From Microbacterium sp. 8M (GTDB lineage Bacteria; Actinomycetota; Actinomycetes; Actinomycetales; Microbacteriaceae), in assembly GCF_902506375.1 (NCBI RefSeq), contig NZ_LR733284.1, forward strand, positions 1,391,147-1,455,146: a DNA stretch of 64,000 nt, given 5' to 3'. Made by a program: the position numbers and the translations under genes. This document shows positions 1 through 9,085 of this stretch, piece after piece (position 1 is the stretch's first letter; every line of letters begins with the position of its first letter). The notes beneath the pieces are model-generated. The model saw only the letters and a list, made by a program, of their open reading frames with translations. It was not told the origin of the DNA and did not search any database.

Positions 1-69
1 CGGTCTAGGAGGGCGCGGCGTCAGCGCAGCGTGAGCAGCGTCGGGGACGCCTGCAGGACAGCCGAAACG

Positions 70-104
70 ACGGATGCCGCGCCCCCAGGGGACGCGGCAT
101 CCGT
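70..104 (-). terminator. Hairpin terminator after fumC
   Basis: Perfect 12-bp arms (70-81 and 93-104) flank an 11-base loop, starting 14 bases past the fumC stop. On the minus strand the distal arm is followed by TCGTTTC, a short T-rich tail. Bases 1-60 hold no gene I can assign. Confidence 0.7.
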
Positions 105-117
105 GCGAGCGGGGATA

Positions 118-1512
118 TCAGCCGGCGTGCGTCATCGACAGCAGGTCGAGCTTGGCGTCGAGGTCCTCGAGGGTGATCTCGCCGCGCTCCACGTAGCCGA
201 GGTCGATCACAGCGTCGCGGACGGTGATGCCCTTGGCGACGGCGTGCTTGGCGATCTTCGCGGCGGCCTCGTAGCCGATGACCTTGTTCAGCGGCGTGAC
301 GATCGACGGGCTCATGCCGGCGAACGCCGCGGCGCGCTCGAGGTTCGCCTGCAGGCCGTCCACGGTCTTGTCGGCGAGCACGCGGACGGCGTTGGAGAGC
401 AGTCGGATCGACTCGAGCAGCGCGGTTCCCATGACGGGGATCGCCACGTTCAGCTCGAACGAGCCGGAGGCGCCGGCCCAGGCGACCGTCGCGTCGTTGC
501 CGATCACGCGCGCGCACACCATGAGCACGGCCTCGGGGACGACCGGGTTGACCTTGCCCGGCATGATCGACGAGCCCGGCTGCAGGTCGGGGATGTGCAG
601 CTCGCCGAGACCGGTGTTGGGGCCCGAGCCCATCCAGCGCAGGTCGTTGTTGATCTTGGTCAGCGAGACCGCGATGGTGCGCAGCGCACCGGACGCCTCG
701 ACGAGGCCGTCGCGGTTCGCCTGGGCCTCGAAGTGGTCCTTGGCCTCGGTGATCGGCAGCTCGGTCTCCGCGGCGAGCAGCGCGATGACCTTCTGCGGGA
801 AGCCGAGCGGCGTGTTGATGCCGGTGCCGACCGCGGTGCCGCCGAGCGGGACCTCTGCGACGCGGGGGAGGGCGGCCTGCACGCGCTCGATGCCGAGGCG
901 GATCTGGCGGGCGTAGCCGCCGAACTCCTGGCCCAGGGTGACCGGGGTCGCGTCCATGAGGTGCGTGCGCCCGGACTTCACCGCGTCCTTCCACAGCTCC
1001 GCCTTGGCCTCGAGGGCGACGGCGAGGTGGTCGAGCGCCGGGATCAGGGTGTCGATCAGGGCCTGGGTCACGGCGATGTGCACCGAGGTCGGGAACACGT
1101 CGTTCGACGACTGCGAGGCGTTCACGTGGTCGTTCGGGTGCACCGTCGCCCCGAGGATCCGCGTCGCGAGGGTCGCGAGCACCTCGTTCATGTTCATGTT
1201 CGACGACGTACCGGATCCGGTCTGGTACGTGTCGACCGGGAACTCGCCGTCGTGCTTGCCTGCTGCGACCTCGTCGGCGGCCTGGGCGATGGCGTCGGCG
1301 ATCGCGCCGTCGAGCGTGCCGAGCTCCTTGTTGGCGAGGGCGGCGGCCTTCTTGATCCGCGCCAGCGCGGCGATCTGCGCCGACTCCAGGCCCTTGCCGG
1401 AGATCGGGAAGTTCTCCACCGCGCGCTGGGTCTGCGCCCCGTAGAGCGCGTTCACGGGCACGCGCACCTCGCCCATGGTGTCGTGCTCGACGCGGTATTC
1501 GATGTCGGTCAC
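118..1512 (-). CDS. fumC: Class II fumarate hydratase (fumarase C)
   Basis: Catalyses the reversible hydration of fumarate to L-malate in the TCA cycle; cytoplasmic homotetramer. The 464-residue product has the usual length. It carries the superfamily signature [10 protein letters not shown] in the catalytic SS-loop, the [11 protein letters not shown] block around residue 185, and the [14 protein letters not shown] block near residue 100. I start it at GTG 1512 ([15 protein letters not shown]), preceded by GGAGG at a good distance; the frame stays open further upstream, but that part reads as low-complexity shadow of the carbonic anhydrase gene. It is the last gene of a minus-strand run beginning at xseA and ends at a hairpin terminator. 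Confidence 0.97.
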   Translation of the reverse strand: MTDIEYRVEHDTMGEVRVPVNALYGAQTQRAVENFPISGKGLESAQIAALARIKKAAALANKELGTLDGAIADAIAQAADEVAAGKHDGEFPVDTYQTGSGTSSNMNMNEVLATLATRILGATVHPNDHVNASQSSNDVFPTSVHIAVTQALIDTLIPALDHLAVALEAKAELWKDAVKSGRTHLMDATPVTLGQEFGGYARQIRLGIERVQAALPRVAEVPLGGTAVGTGINTPLGFPQKVIALLAAETELPITEAKDHFEAQANRDGLVEASGALRTIAVSLTKINNDLRWMGSGPNTGLGELHIPDLQPGSSIMPGKVNPVVPEAVLMVCARVIGNDATVAWAGASGSFELNVAIPVMGTALLESIRLLSNAVRVLADKTVDGLQANLERAAAFAGMSPSIVTPLNKVIGYEAAAKIAKHAVAKGITVRDAVIDLGYVERGEITLEDLDAKLDLLSMTHAG

Positions 1513-1553
1513 TGCTGTTCCTCCAGATGTGACGGGATGATGTGGGGGGATGT

Positions 1554-2204
1554 TCAGGGGGCGTCGTTCAGGCCCGCAGTGACGACGGGCACGGCCGTGC
1601 CCTCGTTCAGGCGGTAGTTGGCGCCGACGATGCCGAGACGGCCGTCCGCCACGGCCTGGGCGATCAGCTCCGAGGACTGCAGCAGGTCGCGCACGGTGTT
1701 GCGCAGGTGCTCCTGGCCGACGAGGTCGGGATCGATGTCGGCCACGGTGGATCCGCCCTGCTCGGCCAGGACCTTGCGTGCGGCCGGGACGATCGGGGCG
1801 ACGAGCTTCCAGATGTGCGGCGGGAGCGGGGCCGCGTCGATCGCGGTGCCGTCGATGGCTGCGCGCACCGCGCCGCAGCTGTCGTGCGCGAGGACGACGA
1901 TGAGCGGCACGCCGAGGACGGCGACGGCGTACTCCAGGCTGGCCACGATCGACTCGCCGATGACCTGCCCGGCGTTGCGCACCACGAACAGATCGCCGAG
2001 GCCCTTGTCGAAGATGATCTCGGCGGCCAGGCGCGAGTCGGAGCAGCCGAACAGGGTGGCCATCGGGGCCTGCCCGTCGACCAGTTCGTGGCGCTTGCCG
2101 ACGTCCTGGTTGGGGTGCTCGGGCGTTCCGGCGACGAAGCGCCGGTTGCCTTCGACCATGAGCCGCCAGGCCTCGTCCGGGGTCAGGGTGGTGTTGTCGG
2201 TCAT
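1554..2204 (-). CDS. Beta-class carbonic anhydrase
   Basis: Interconverts CO2 and bicarbonate; a zinc enzyme of the cytoplasm. The 216-residue protein shows all beta-class ligands: C54-x-D56-x-R58 in FGCSDSR, and H107-x2-C110 in AHDSCGA. The Asp/Arg dyad is intact, so it should be active. The ATG overlaps the stop of the upstream DUF4245 gene by 4 bases (ATGA), so the two are probably translationally coupled. The fumC start lies 41 bases downstream. A role in supplying bicarbonate for carboxylation is general for the family and not shown here. Confidence 0.95.
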   Translation of the reverse strand: MTDNTTLTPDEAWRLMVEGNRRFVAGTPEHPNQDVGKRHELVDGQAPMATLFGCSDSRLAAEIIFDKGLGDLFVVRNAGQVIGESIVASLEYAVAVLGVPLIVVLAHDSCGAVRAAIDGTAIDAAPLPPHIWKLVAPIVPAARKVLAEQGGSTVADIDPDLVGQEHLRNTVRDLLQSSELIAQAVADGRLGIVGANYRLNEGTAVPVVTAGLNDAP

Positions 2205-2854
2205 CGTCCGCCTTCGAGGTCGTCGATCTGGGGGCTGATCTTCGCGACCAGTTCGGCGGTGCCGGCCTTGCCGAGGGCGCCGTAGACGAGGACGTAGTCC
2301 TTGCCGATCTGGGTGCCGAGGGCGTAGTCGATGTTCGCCGACTGGTCGGGGTGGGGGAAGACGTACTCATCCCACGTGCGCGCCCCGATCTTCACGACGC
2401 CCTCCGGCGCCGTGCCGCGCAGGGGGGTGAGGGCCCAGTCCGCGTCGGCGTCGAACGCCTGCGCGATGTGGGCGTAGCCGCGGGCGTCGTCGGCCTGAGG
2501 CGCCACCGTGATGTCCCACACGACGGGCTTGCCGTCGATGAGCACGGCCTTGTTAACCCGCCAGTTGTTCGGCGGCTTCGGCAGCAGGACGGGACGGTTC
2601 AGAGTGCTCTCGGCGTTCTTCGCCGCCGCGGGGAGGTCGACCGCGTTGGCGCCCGTGAAGTCGCCCCGGGGCACGATGAGCACGATGAGCAGCACGACGC
2701 CGACGGTCGCGATCAAGGCGGCGATGAGGCCGCGGAAGGTCTGGCTGGACCGATAAGCGGCGGAGGAGGCGGCCTTGCGGTCGGCGGTCTCCTGAGGCGT
2801 CTCCGGCCGTCCGAGCTCCGCGACCACGGGCGGCTGTTTCGGGGCGCGGCTCAT
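2201..2854 (-). CDS. DUF4245-type single-pass membrane protein
   Basis: A 217-residue protein with a charged N-terminal tail (residues 1-40), one hydrophobic membrane segment at about 42-61, and an extracytoplasmic domain of about 155 residues. The domain has blocks such as [10 protein letters not shown] and GTRTWDEY-like [12 protein letters not shown] that I associate with DUF4245 of actinobacteria. Function is unknown. It overlaps xseB upstream and the carbonic anhydrase gene downstream by 4 bases each, so it is inside the operon. I start at ATG 2854; upstream codons in this frame are the xseB shadow. Confidence 0.85.
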   Translation of the reverse strand: MSRAPKQPPVVAELGRPETPQETADRKAASSAAYRSSQTFRGLIAALIATVGVVLLIVLIVPRGDFTGANAVDLPAAAKNAESTLNRPVLLPKPPNNWRVNKAVLIDGKPVVWDITVAPQADDARGYAHIAQAFDADADWALTPLRGTAPEGVVKIGARTWDEYVFPHPDQSANIDYALGTQIGKDYVLVYGALGKAGTAELVAKISPQIDDLEGGR

Positions 2855-3120
2855 CGCTCGTCCTCTTCGTTCTCGACGCGCGAACGGGCGGAGTCGAGAC
2901 GACGCTTGGCGCCGAGGAGCCACTCCTCGCAGCGTGCGGCGAGGGCTTCCCCGCGCTCCCACAGGGTGAGCGACTGCTCCAGCGTCGGCGCGCCCTGCTC
3001 GAGCTCGGCGACGACGCGCACCAGTTCGTCCCTGGCCTGCTCGAAGCTGAGCGACGCGGGATCGGCGACGGTCGGCGCAGAGGTCCCTGCGGAGGCGGAC
3101 GGCTCGTTCGACACAGTCAC
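2851..3120 (-). CDS. xseB: Exodeoxyribonuclease VII small subunit
   Basis: Small subunit of exonuclease VII, which degrades single-stranded DNA to oligonucleotides and works with XseA. The 89-residue helical protein contains the family pattern [20 protein letters not shown] followed by a second helix with [19 protein letters not shown], and a charged C-terminal tail. The start is GTG 3120, 9 bases after the xseA stop. The stop overlaps the next gene by 4 bases. Length and pairing with xseA make the call firm. Confidence 0.94.
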   Translation of the reverse strand: MTVSNEPSASAGTSAPTVADPASLSFEQARDELVRVVAELEQGAPTLEQSLTLWERGEALAARCEEWLLGAKRRLDSARSRVENEEDER

Positions 3121-3129
3121 GCCCCCATC

Positions 3130-4461
3130 CTACCGGCGCTCATCCGGCGCCCCGCCCGGTGCGACTGAGCCCGCACCGGCCGTGCCGGGATCGGGCGACT
3201 CCGCGATCTCGCCCTCCGACAGCGCTCGCAGCGACCCGCGGTCCACCGTCACCGTCAGCACGGTGCCGGCCGGCGCGTCGGCGGCGTCGCGCACGATCCG
3301 GCCGTCGTCGCGGTGCGCGATGGCGTAGCCGCGGGCGAGGGTCGCGGCGGGGGAGAGCGCGCGCAGCGAGGCGCGCAGCTCCGCCGTGCGGCGCGCGGCG
3401 GCGTCGACCGTGCGGCCGAGCGCATCGCGGGACCGGGCCGCGAGCAGCCACACCTCCTGGGCGCGACGCTCGATGAGCGGATCCGGATCGCGCAGCACCG
3501 GCCGCGAGCGCAGTTGCTCGAGCTGGGCGATGTCGTGCGCGACCCGCTGCGACACCCGGGTGGTCGCCCTCGCCCGCAGCTGGGCGACGAGCGCGCGCTG
3601 CTCGTTCACGTCCGGCACCACGCGCTTGGCGGCGTCGGTCGGGGTGGACGCGCGCAGGTCGGCGACGTCGTCCAGCAGCGGATGGTCGTTCTCGTGCCCG
3701 ATGGCGCTCACCACCGGCGTGGTCGCGGCGGCGACCGCCTGCACGAGGCGCTCGTCGCTGAAGCCCAGCAGGGTCTGCGGATCGCCGCCGCCGCGGGCGA
3801 TGATGATCACGTCGACGTCAGGATCCGCGTCCAGCCGCTTGAGCGCGGCGAGCGTCTCGGGCACGCAGCGGTCGCCCTGCACGGCGGCGTGCACGGTGCG
3901 GAAGCGCACCTGCGGCCAGCGCAGCTCGGCGTTGCGGTGCACGTCCTTCTCGGCGTCGGAGTTCTCGCCGGTGATGAGCCCGATCACGTGCGGCAGGAAC
4001 GGCAGCGGCTTCTTGCGGGAGGCGTCGAACAGGCCCTCCTGGCGCAGCTGCACGCGCAGCCGCTCCAGCCGCTCGAGCTGGTCGCCGAGGCCGACGTGCT
4101 TCATCGCCGAGACCGTGAAGCTGAAGTCGCCTGCCTTGACGAAGTAGTCGGCCTTGACGGCGGCGACGACGTGGTCGCCGACGGCGAGGTCGGCAGGGAT
4201 CCGCGCGCGCACGCTCGACCAGATCCGGATCGAGATCTGCGCATCGGAGCGGGTGTCCTTGAGCCGGGCGAAGACGTTGCCGGCACGCAGGTTCCAGCTG
4301 GTGATCTCGCCCTCGACCCACACCGTGCCCCACTGGGCGACGAAGTCGCGGATGGTTGCGTTCAGCCGGGCGATCGAGGTCGGCGCATCGGCCGTGGAGT
4401 CACGCGGGGAGACGGCATCGGCCGGCGGGGTCTCGCCGGCGACTGCGTGGAAGACGGTCAT
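3130..4461 (-). CDS. xseA: Exodeoxyribonuclease VII large subunit
   Basis: Catalytic subunit of exonuclease VII, used in mismatch repair and processing of single-stranded DNA. The 443-residue protein has an N-terminal OB-fold ([10 protein letters not shown] then VFARLKD, roughly residues 48-70). The nuclease core follows, with the typical [14 protein letters not shown] and [19 protein letters not shown] blocks, and then a long helical region. The ATG at 4461 heads the minus-strand operon xseA-xseB-DUF4245-carbonic anhydrase-fumC. A TATCCT hexamer on the minus strand at 4532-4537 is a candidate -10 element and would leave a leader of about 65 bases. Confidence 0.96.
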   Translation of the reverse strand: MTVFHAVAGETPPADAVSPRDSTADAPTSIARLNATIRDFVAQWGTVWVEGEITSWNLRAGNVFARLKDTRSDAQISIRIWSSVRARIPADLAVGDHVVAAVKADYFVKAGDFSFTVSAMKHVGLGDQLERLERLRVQLRQEGLFDASRKKPLPFLPHVIGLITGENSDAEKDVHRNAELRWPQVRFRTVHAAVQGDRCVPETLAALKRLDADPDVDVIIIARGGGDPQTLLGFSDERLVQAVAAATTPVVSAIGHENDHPLLDDVADLRASTPTDAAKRVVPDVNEQRALVAQLRARATTRVSQRVAHDIAQLEQLRSRPVLRDPDPLIERRAQEVWLLAARSRDALGRTVDAAARRTAELRASLRALSPAATLARGYAIAHRDDGRIVRDAADAPAGTVLTVTVDRGSLRALSEGEIAESPDPGTAGAGSVAPGGAPDERR

Positions 4462-4610
4462 CGCATCCTGTCGATCGGGCCGCGCGCACGGGCGCAGCCG
4501 CCCCCTGCCAGGGAGCGGAGAGGGCGGGTTCAGGATAACTCGGGCCCCCGACGCCGTGCGGGCGGGGCGGACGGGTCGGGCCGTCCCGGCCTCCTGCCAG
4601 GAGGCGCAGA

Positions 4611-4616
4611 TAGAAT
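4611..4616 (+). promoter_or_regulatory. -10 element of ispH, leaderless
   Basis: TAGAAT ends 7 bases before GTG 4624, so transcription should start at or next to the start codon. No Shine-Dalgarno sequence lies at a usable distance. Confidence 0.65.
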
Positions 4617-4623
4617 CGAGGGC

Positions 4624-5697
4624 GTGAGTTCACCCGTCGCGCTGCCCGTGCCGCAGATCCCCCGTCGCCGTCCCGAGGGCGTGCGCGAGCCCCTGCAGGA
4701 CCGTCCGGTCGACGGCGCCAAGCGCGTGCTGCTCGCGGCTCCGCGCGGATACTGCGCCGGGGTCGACCGTGCCGTGGTCGCCGTGGAGAAGGCGCTGCAG
4801 CGCTACGGCGCCCCCGTGTACGTGCGCAAGCAGATCGTGCACAACATCCACGTGGTGACCGAGCTCGAGGCGCAGGGCGCGATCTTCGTCGACGAGGTGG
4901 ACGAGATCCCCGAGGGCTCGCATGTCGTCTTCAGCGCGCACGGCGTCTCCCCGATGGTGGTCTCCGCGGCGGAGGACCGCCACCTGCACGCGATCGACGC
5001 CACCTGCCCGCTGGTGACGAAGGTGCACCGCGAGGCCGTGCGCTTCGCCCGCGACGACTACGAGATCCTGCTCATCGGCCACGACGGGCATGAGGAGGTC
5101 GAGGGCACCGCCGGCGAGGCGCCGGACCACGTGACCGTGGTGAACTCCCCGGCCGAGGCCGACACGGTCGAGGTGCGCGACCCCAGCAAGGTCGTCTGGC
5201 TGTCGCAGACCACGCTGTCCGTCGACGAGACCATGGAGACCGTGAACCGGCTGCGCACGCGGTTCCCCGAGCTGCAGGATCCGCCCTCCGACGACATCTG
5301 CTACGCCACGCAGAACCGTCAGGTCGCGATCAAGAAGGTCGCGGCCGAGGCGGATCTGGTGATCGTGGTCGGATCCGCGAACTCGTCCAACAGCGTGCGC
5401 CTGGTCGAGGTCGCGCGCGAGTACGGCGCCAAGGCCGCCTACCGCGTGGACTACGCCGACGAGGTGCGCCAGGAGTGGCTCGACGGCGTGGCGACGGTGG
5501 GCGTGACCAGCGGCGCCTCCGTGCCGGAGGTGCTGGTGCAGGAGGTGCTGGCCGCGCTCGCCGAGGCCGGCTACGGCGATGTCGAGGAGGTGCGCACGGC
5601 CGAGGAGGACCTGATGTTCTCGCTGCCGAAGGAGCTGCGCCAGGACGTCTCCGGGCAGCGCGACGAGCGCGCTCTGGGCGGGCGCACCTCGCGCTGA
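4624..5697 (+). CDS. ispH: 4-hydroxy-3-methylbut-2-enyl diphosphate reductase
   Basis: Last step of the MEP isoprenoid pathway: reduces HMBPP to IPP and DMAPP with a [4Fe-4S] cluster. The 357-residue protein keeps the three cluster cysteines C44 ([13 protein letters not shown]), C128 ([11 protein letters not shown]) and C226 ([11 protein letters not shown]). It also keeps the substrate-binding His blocks HNIHVV, SAHGVS and GHDGHEE. The first 30 residues are a non-conserved extension. GTG 4624 is chosen because TAGAAT sits 7 bases before it, which fits a leaderless mRNA; much longer upstream reading is shadow of xseA. Confidence 0.97.
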   Translation: MSSPVALPVPQIPRRRPEGVREPLQDRPVDGAKRVLLAAPRGYCAGVDRAVVAVEKALQRYGAPVYVRKQIVHNIHVVTELEAQGAIFVDEVDEIPEGSHVVFSAHGVSPMVVSAAEDRHLHAIDATCPLVTKVHREAVRFARDDYEILLIGHDGHEEVEGTAGEAPDHVTVVNSPAEADTVEVRDPSKVVWLSQTTLSVDETMETVNRLRTRFPELQDPPSDDICYATQNRQVAIKKVAAEADLVIVVGSANSSNSVRLVEVAREYGAKAAYRVDYADEVRQEWLDGVATVGVTSGASVPEVLVQEVLAALAEAGYGDVEEVRTAEEDLMFSLPKELRQDVSGQRDERALGGRTSR

Positions 5698-5751
5698 GCA
5701 GGGCCGCCGCCGCGGTATCCTGACCGGGAACGGGTGGACGAAGGCGGCACC

Positions 5752-6519
5752 ATGCAACGCGAGCAGACGCTGATCGGGTCGGTCCAGCGCGCCCTGTCGC
5801 TGGTCGACATCGTCGCGAACTCGGCGCGCCCGGTGCCCGCCAAGAGCCTCGCCGCCGCCTCCGGGCTGACCCTCGGCACGACGTACAACCTCGTGCGCAC
5901 GCTGGTGCACGAGGGCTACCTGCAGACCGAGCCCGACGGACTCGTGCTGGGTCCGCGGTTCCCCGGCTTCAGCGCGGAGCGCGACGGGCGCGGCGTGTTC
6001 CTCGCCCGCGTCAGGGCCGCCCTGAACGAGGCGACCGACCAGCTCGGCGTCACCGCGTACCTCTCCCGGTACAGCGACGGCGAGGTGCACCTCATCGACA
6101 TCGTGGACGCGCGGCGCAGCCCCCGCGTGGAGCTGTGGGTGGGCCTGCAGGACAGTGCGCACGCCACCGCCCTGGGCAAGCAGATCCTCACCGAGCTGCC
6201 GCGCGAGCAGCGCCTCGACTACCTGGCCCGCCATCCGCTGGGCGAGCTCACGCCGCACACCATCAGCGACCGGCGCGCCCTGCTGACGCAGCTCGAGCAT
6301 CCGCGGGACTGGACGCTGGAGCGCGAGGAGTACGCCATCGGGCACACCTGCGTGGCCGTGCCTGTCAGCGCGCCGGGGGTGACCGCCTCGCTCGCGGTCT
6401 CCGTGCCGACGGACCGGCGGGACGTGCAGATCGACGATCTCGCCCGCCGGCTCGGCGTGATCGCGGGCCGGCTCTCGCTGCAGCTGGGCGCGGACCGCTT
6501 CGGCCAGTTCCAGGTCTGA
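5752..6519 (+). CDS. IclR-family transcriptional regulator
   Basis: A DNA-binding regulator of 255 residues. The N-terminal winged helix (about 8-70) includes SVQRALSLVDIVANS and LAAASGLTLGTTYNLVRTLVHEGYL. The C-terminal IclR effector domain contains the hallmark SAHATALGKQILTEL and EREEYAIGHTCVAVPV. I start at ATG 5752 with AAGGCGG upstream; GTG 5734 in frame is possible. A hairpin terminator follows. The paired dyads 65 bases past the stop, upstream of a dehydrogenase operon, make it the probable regulator of that operon; this is inference from position. Confidence 0.93.
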   Translation: MQREQTLIGSVQRALSLVDIVANSARPVPAKSLAAASGLTLGTTYNLVRTLVHEGYLQTEPDGLVLGPRFPGFSAERDGRGVFLARVRAALNEATDQLGVTAYLSRYSDGEVHLIDIVDARRSPRVELWVGLQDSAHATALGKQILTELPREQRLDYLARHPLGELTPHTISDRRALLTQLEHPRDWTLEREEYAIGHTCVAVPVSAPGVTASLAVSVPTDRRDVQIDDLARRLGVIAGRLSLQLGADRFGQFQV

Positions 6520-6543
6520 CCCGCGGCGACGGCTGATCCGGGA

Positions 6544-6569
6544 CGACGGCGGGCCCTCTGCCGCCGTCG
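6544..6569 (+). terminator. Hairpin terminator after the IclR gene
   Basis: 9-bp perfect arms CGACGGCGG (6544-6552) and CCGCCGTCG (6561-6569) with an 8-base loop, 24 bases past the regulator stop. There is no T tract, as is common in this GC range. Confidence 0.5.
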
Positions 6570-6582
6570 ACAACCCCGGCGA

Positions 6583-6615
6583 TTTCAGCATCTGAAACGC
6601 CTTCAGCATGTGAAA
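6583..6615. promoter_or_regulatory. Tandem dyad operator, probable IclR site
   Basis: Two 15-bp dyads of the same consensus: TTTCAG-CAT-CTGAAA (6583-6597, perfect) and CTTCAG-CAT-GTGAAA (6601-6615). Their centres are 18 bp apart. They lie about 40 bp upstream of a TACCGT hexamer (6648-6653) that could be the -10 element of the following operon. That places the dyads around -70 and -52, a typical activator position. An A/T-rich island in G/C-rich DNA. Confidence 0.7.
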
Positions 6616-6708
6616 ACGCGGCACTGCCGCGGCCCCGGCGCCCTGCCTACCGTGTGATCCAAGACCCCTGGGGCCTCGACGGCGAGGTCCCGACCCGAGG
6701 AGGAGATC

Positions 6709-7716
6709 ATGGTCGATCGATCCACGCTCACGGATCCGGAACGCGTCGCGCTGTATCGCACGATGGTGCTGATCCGCACCTACGAGGAGGCGATCCTGCG
6801 CGAGTACCACGCGGACAAGTCGCCCGGCTTCGACATCGGCGCGGGCCTGGTGCCCGGAGAGATGCACCTGTCTGCGGGGCAGGAGCCCGTGGCCGCCGGC
6901 ATCGGCGCGCACCTCAGCGCCGATGACGCGCTCACCGCCACGCACCGCCCGCACCACGTCGCGATCGCGCACGGCATCGACCTGCGCGCGATGACCGCGG
7001 AGATCTTCGGGCGGGAGACCGGCCTCGGCCGGGGCCGCGGCGGGCACATGCACCTCTTCGACCCCGCCACGCACTTCTCCTGCTCCGGCATCATCGCCGA
7101 GGGCCTGCCGCCCGCTCTCGGCCAGGCGTTCGCGTTCCAGCGCGCCGGATCCGACCGCGTCGCCGTGGCGGTCACCGGCGAGGGCGCGGCGAACCAGGGC
7201 GCTTTCCACGAATCGCTCAACCTGGCCGCGCTGTGGCAGCTCCCCGTCGTCTTCGTCGTCGAGGACAACGACTGGGGCATCTCCGTGCCGCGCGCGGCGT
7301 CGACGTCGGTCGCCTCGAACGCCGACCGTGCCGCCGCGTACGGCATGCCGGGCGTGCGCGTCGAGGACAACTCCGTCGAGGGCGTGTGGCAGGCGGTCGG
7401 CGAGGCCGTCGGCCGGGCGCGCGCCGGCGACGGGCCGAGCCTCATCGAGGTGCACACGCTGCGGCTCTGGGGCCACTTCGAAGGGGACGCGCAGGGGTAC
7501 CGCAGCGACCTCGAGGGCGTGCCCGGACGGGATCCCATCCCCACCTACCGCGACGCGCTGCTCGCCGGCGGCGCGCTCACCGAGGCCGACGCGACGGCGA
7601 TCTCGGCGGCCGCGGTCGACCGCGTCGAGGACGCGATCGCCTACGCCAAGTCCTCTCCCATCCCCGACCCCGCCGACGCCCTCGCCTACGTCTTCGCCGA
7701 AGGAGCACGCTCATGA
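6709..7716 (+). CDS. Thiamine-diphosphate dehydrogenase E1 alpha subunit (AcoA/PdhA-like)
   Basis: Alpha chain of a 2-oxo-acid or acetoin dehydrogenase E1 heterotetramer that binds ThDP. The 335-residue protein has the ThDP motif as GEG (157-159) with N187 in VEDNDWGIS; most family members have GDG. It also has the phosphorylation-loop-like GRGRGGHMHLFD near 109-118 and the HLSAGQEPVAAGI block at 53-65. RBS GAGGAGGAG precedes ATG 6709. It overlaps the beta gene by 4 bases. The substrate cannot be fixed from sequence: acetoin, pyruvate or branched-chain 2-oxo acids are all possible. Confidence 0.92.
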   Translation: MVDRSTLTDPERVALYRTMVLIRTYEEAILREYHADKSPGFDIGAGLVPGEMHLSAGQEPVAAGIGAHLSADDALTATHRPHHVAIAHGIDLRAMTAEIFGRETGLGRGRGGHMHLFDPATHFSCSGIIAEGLPPALGQAFAFQRAGSDRVAVAVTGEGAANQGAFHESLNLAALWQLPVVFVVEDNDWGISVPRAASTSVASNADRAAAYGMPGVRVEDNSVEGVWQAVGEAVGRARAGDGPSLIEVHTLRLWGHFEGDAQGYRSDLEGVPGRDPIPTYRDALLAGGALTEADATAISAAAVDRVEDAIAYAKSSPIPDPADALAYVFAEGARS

Positions 7717-8768
7717 GCACCACCATCGATCTGCCCGCGACCCTGCCCGTCGAGCCGGAGCCGGGGCGGCGCAAGCTGTCCACGGCGAAGGCGGTGTCCG
7801 AGGCCATCGCCCAGCAGATGCGCACCGACGACGGCGTCTTCGTGATGGGGGAGGACGTCGGCGCCTATGGCGGCATCTTCTCCGCGACGACGGGGCTGCT
7901 CGACGAGTTCGGCCCCCGCCGCGTGCTGGACACGCCGATCTCCGAGACGGCGTTCATCGGGCTCGGCATCGGTGCGGCCGTGGAGGGGATGCGGCCGGTC
8001 GTCGAGCTCATGTTCGTCGACTTCTTCGGCGTCTGCATGGATCAGATCTACAACCACATGGCGAAGATCCACTTCGAGTCCGGCGGCAACGTGAAGGTGC
8101 CGATGGTGCTGATGAGCGCGACGGGCGGCGGCTACTCGGACGGATCCCAGCACTCGCAGAACCTGTGGGGGACGTTCGCGCATCTTCCCGGCATGAAGGT
8201 CGTCGTCCCGTCCAACCCGTACGACGCGAAGGGGCTCATGACCGCCGCGATCCGCTCGGACGACCCGGTCGTCTACCTGTTCCACAAGGGCGTGATGGGG
8301 CTCGGCTGGATGAAGAAGAACCCGCGCTCGATCGGCGCCGTGCCCGAGGAGGCCTACGAGGTGCCGATCGGCAAGGCGCGGGTGGCGCGGGAGGGCAGCG
8401 ACGTGACGATCGTCACGCTGTCGCTCTCGGTGCACCACAGCCTCGACGTGGCGGACAAGCTCGCCGCGGAGGGCATCGACGTCGAGGTCATCGACCTGCG
8501 CAGCCTGGTGCCGCTCGACCGCGACGCGATCCTCGCCTCGGTGTCCAAGACGGGCCGGCTGATCGTCGTCGACGAGGACTACCAGTCCTTCGGCGTCAGC
8601 GGCGAGGTGATCGCCTCGGTCGTGGAGCGCGATCCGGCCGTCCTGAAGCACGTCTCCCGGGTGGCCGTGCCCGACGTGCCGATCCCGTACGCGAGCGTGC
8701 TCGAGTACGCGGTGCTGCCCACGCCCGCTCGCATCGAGGCGGCCGTCCGAGAGGCGATGGCGTCATGA
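7713..8768 (+). CDS. Thiamine-diphosphate dehydrogenase E1 beta subunit (AcoB/PdhB-like)
   Basis: Beta chain of the same E1 enzyme, 351 residues. Family blocks include FVMGEDVGAYGGIFSAT, DTPISETAFIGLGIGAA, and the transketolase C-terminal domain with GSDVTIVTLSLSVHHSLDVAD and VEVIDLRSLVPLDRDAI. It starts at ATG 7713 inside the alpha stop (ATGA). An N-terminal tail of about 23 residues rich in Pro and Glu precedes the conserved fold. The stop overlaps the lipoyl-domain gene. Translational coupling implies 1:1 assembly with the alpha chain. Confidence 0.93.
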   Translation: MSTTIDLPATLPVEPEPGRRKLSTAKAVSEAIAQQMRTDDGVFVMGEDVGAYGGIFSATTGLLDEFGPRRVLDTPISETAFIGLGIGAAVEGMRPVVELMFVDFFGVCMDQIYNHMAKIHFESGGNVKVPMVLMSATGGGYSDGSQHSQNLWGTFAHLPGMKVVVPSNPYDAKGLMTAAIRSDDPVVYLFHKGVMGLGWMKKNPRSIGAVPEEAYEVPIGKARVAREGSDVTIVTLSLSVHHSLDVADKLAAEGIDVEVIDLRSLVPLDRDAILASVSKTGRLIVVDEDYQSFGVSGEVIASVVERDPAVLKHVSRVAVPDVPIPYASVLEYAVLPTPARIEAAVREAMAS

Positions 8769-8995
8769 CCGAGGTGACCTTCCCGGAGATGTCCGCCGAG
8801 GCCGGTGCGACCGGGGTGATCGTCACGTGGTTCGCATCCGAGGGGGAGCAGGTCCAGGCCGACGACCTCATCGCCGAGGTCGCGATGGACAAGGTCGACA
8901 TGGAGATCCACGCCGAGGAGTCGGGGATCCTGCGCATCGTGGTCCCCGAGGAGACCGAGGTCGCGCAGGGCAGTGTGATCGCGCGGATCGAATGA
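8765..8995 (+). CDS. Stand-alone lipoyl-domain protein
   Basis: A 76-residue protein made of one lipoyl/biotinyl fold. The modified lysine is K43 in the turn VAMDKVDMEI, with the usual hydrophobic strands on both sides (TGVIVTWFASEGEQV and SGILRIVVPEETEV). E2 proteins normally continue into a peripheral-subunit-binding domain and a catalytic acyltransferase core. Here the gene stops right after the lipoyl fold and no E2 or E3 follows. It overlaps E1 beta by 4 bases, so it surely belongs to this enzyme. It may carry the acyl group to an E2 encoded elsewhere. Confidence 0.9.
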   Translation: MTEVTFPEMSAEAGATGVIVTWFASEGEQVQADDLIAEVAMDKVDMEIHAEESGILRIVVPEETEVAQGSVIARIE

Positions 8996-9072
8996 CGGGT
9001 CCGGATCCCGCCCGATCAACCCCGGCGGGGCCTCGCGAGCCGTGCTCCCACGACGCTCCGAGGCCCCGCCGG

Positions 9073-9078
9073 TACCAT
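9073..9078 (+). promoter_or_regulatory. -10 element fixing a GTG start
   Basis: TACCAT ends 7 bases before GTG 9086. The in-frame ATG at 9077 lies inside this hexamer, so GTG 9086 is the more plausible start. Confidence 0.55.
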
Positions 9079-9085
9079 GGGGCGC

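Noticed and set aside
1..60. Possible end of a gene before fumC
   Set aside because: Too short to judge; an in-frame TAG at 6-8 may close a plus-strand gene that lies outside the window, but there is no protein evidence.
4630..7476. A 948-codon minus-strand frame opposite ispH, the IclR gene and E1 alpha
   Set aside because: Antisense shadow: rich in Arg, His and Val without any recognisable motif, while the plus strand has intact conserved proteins.
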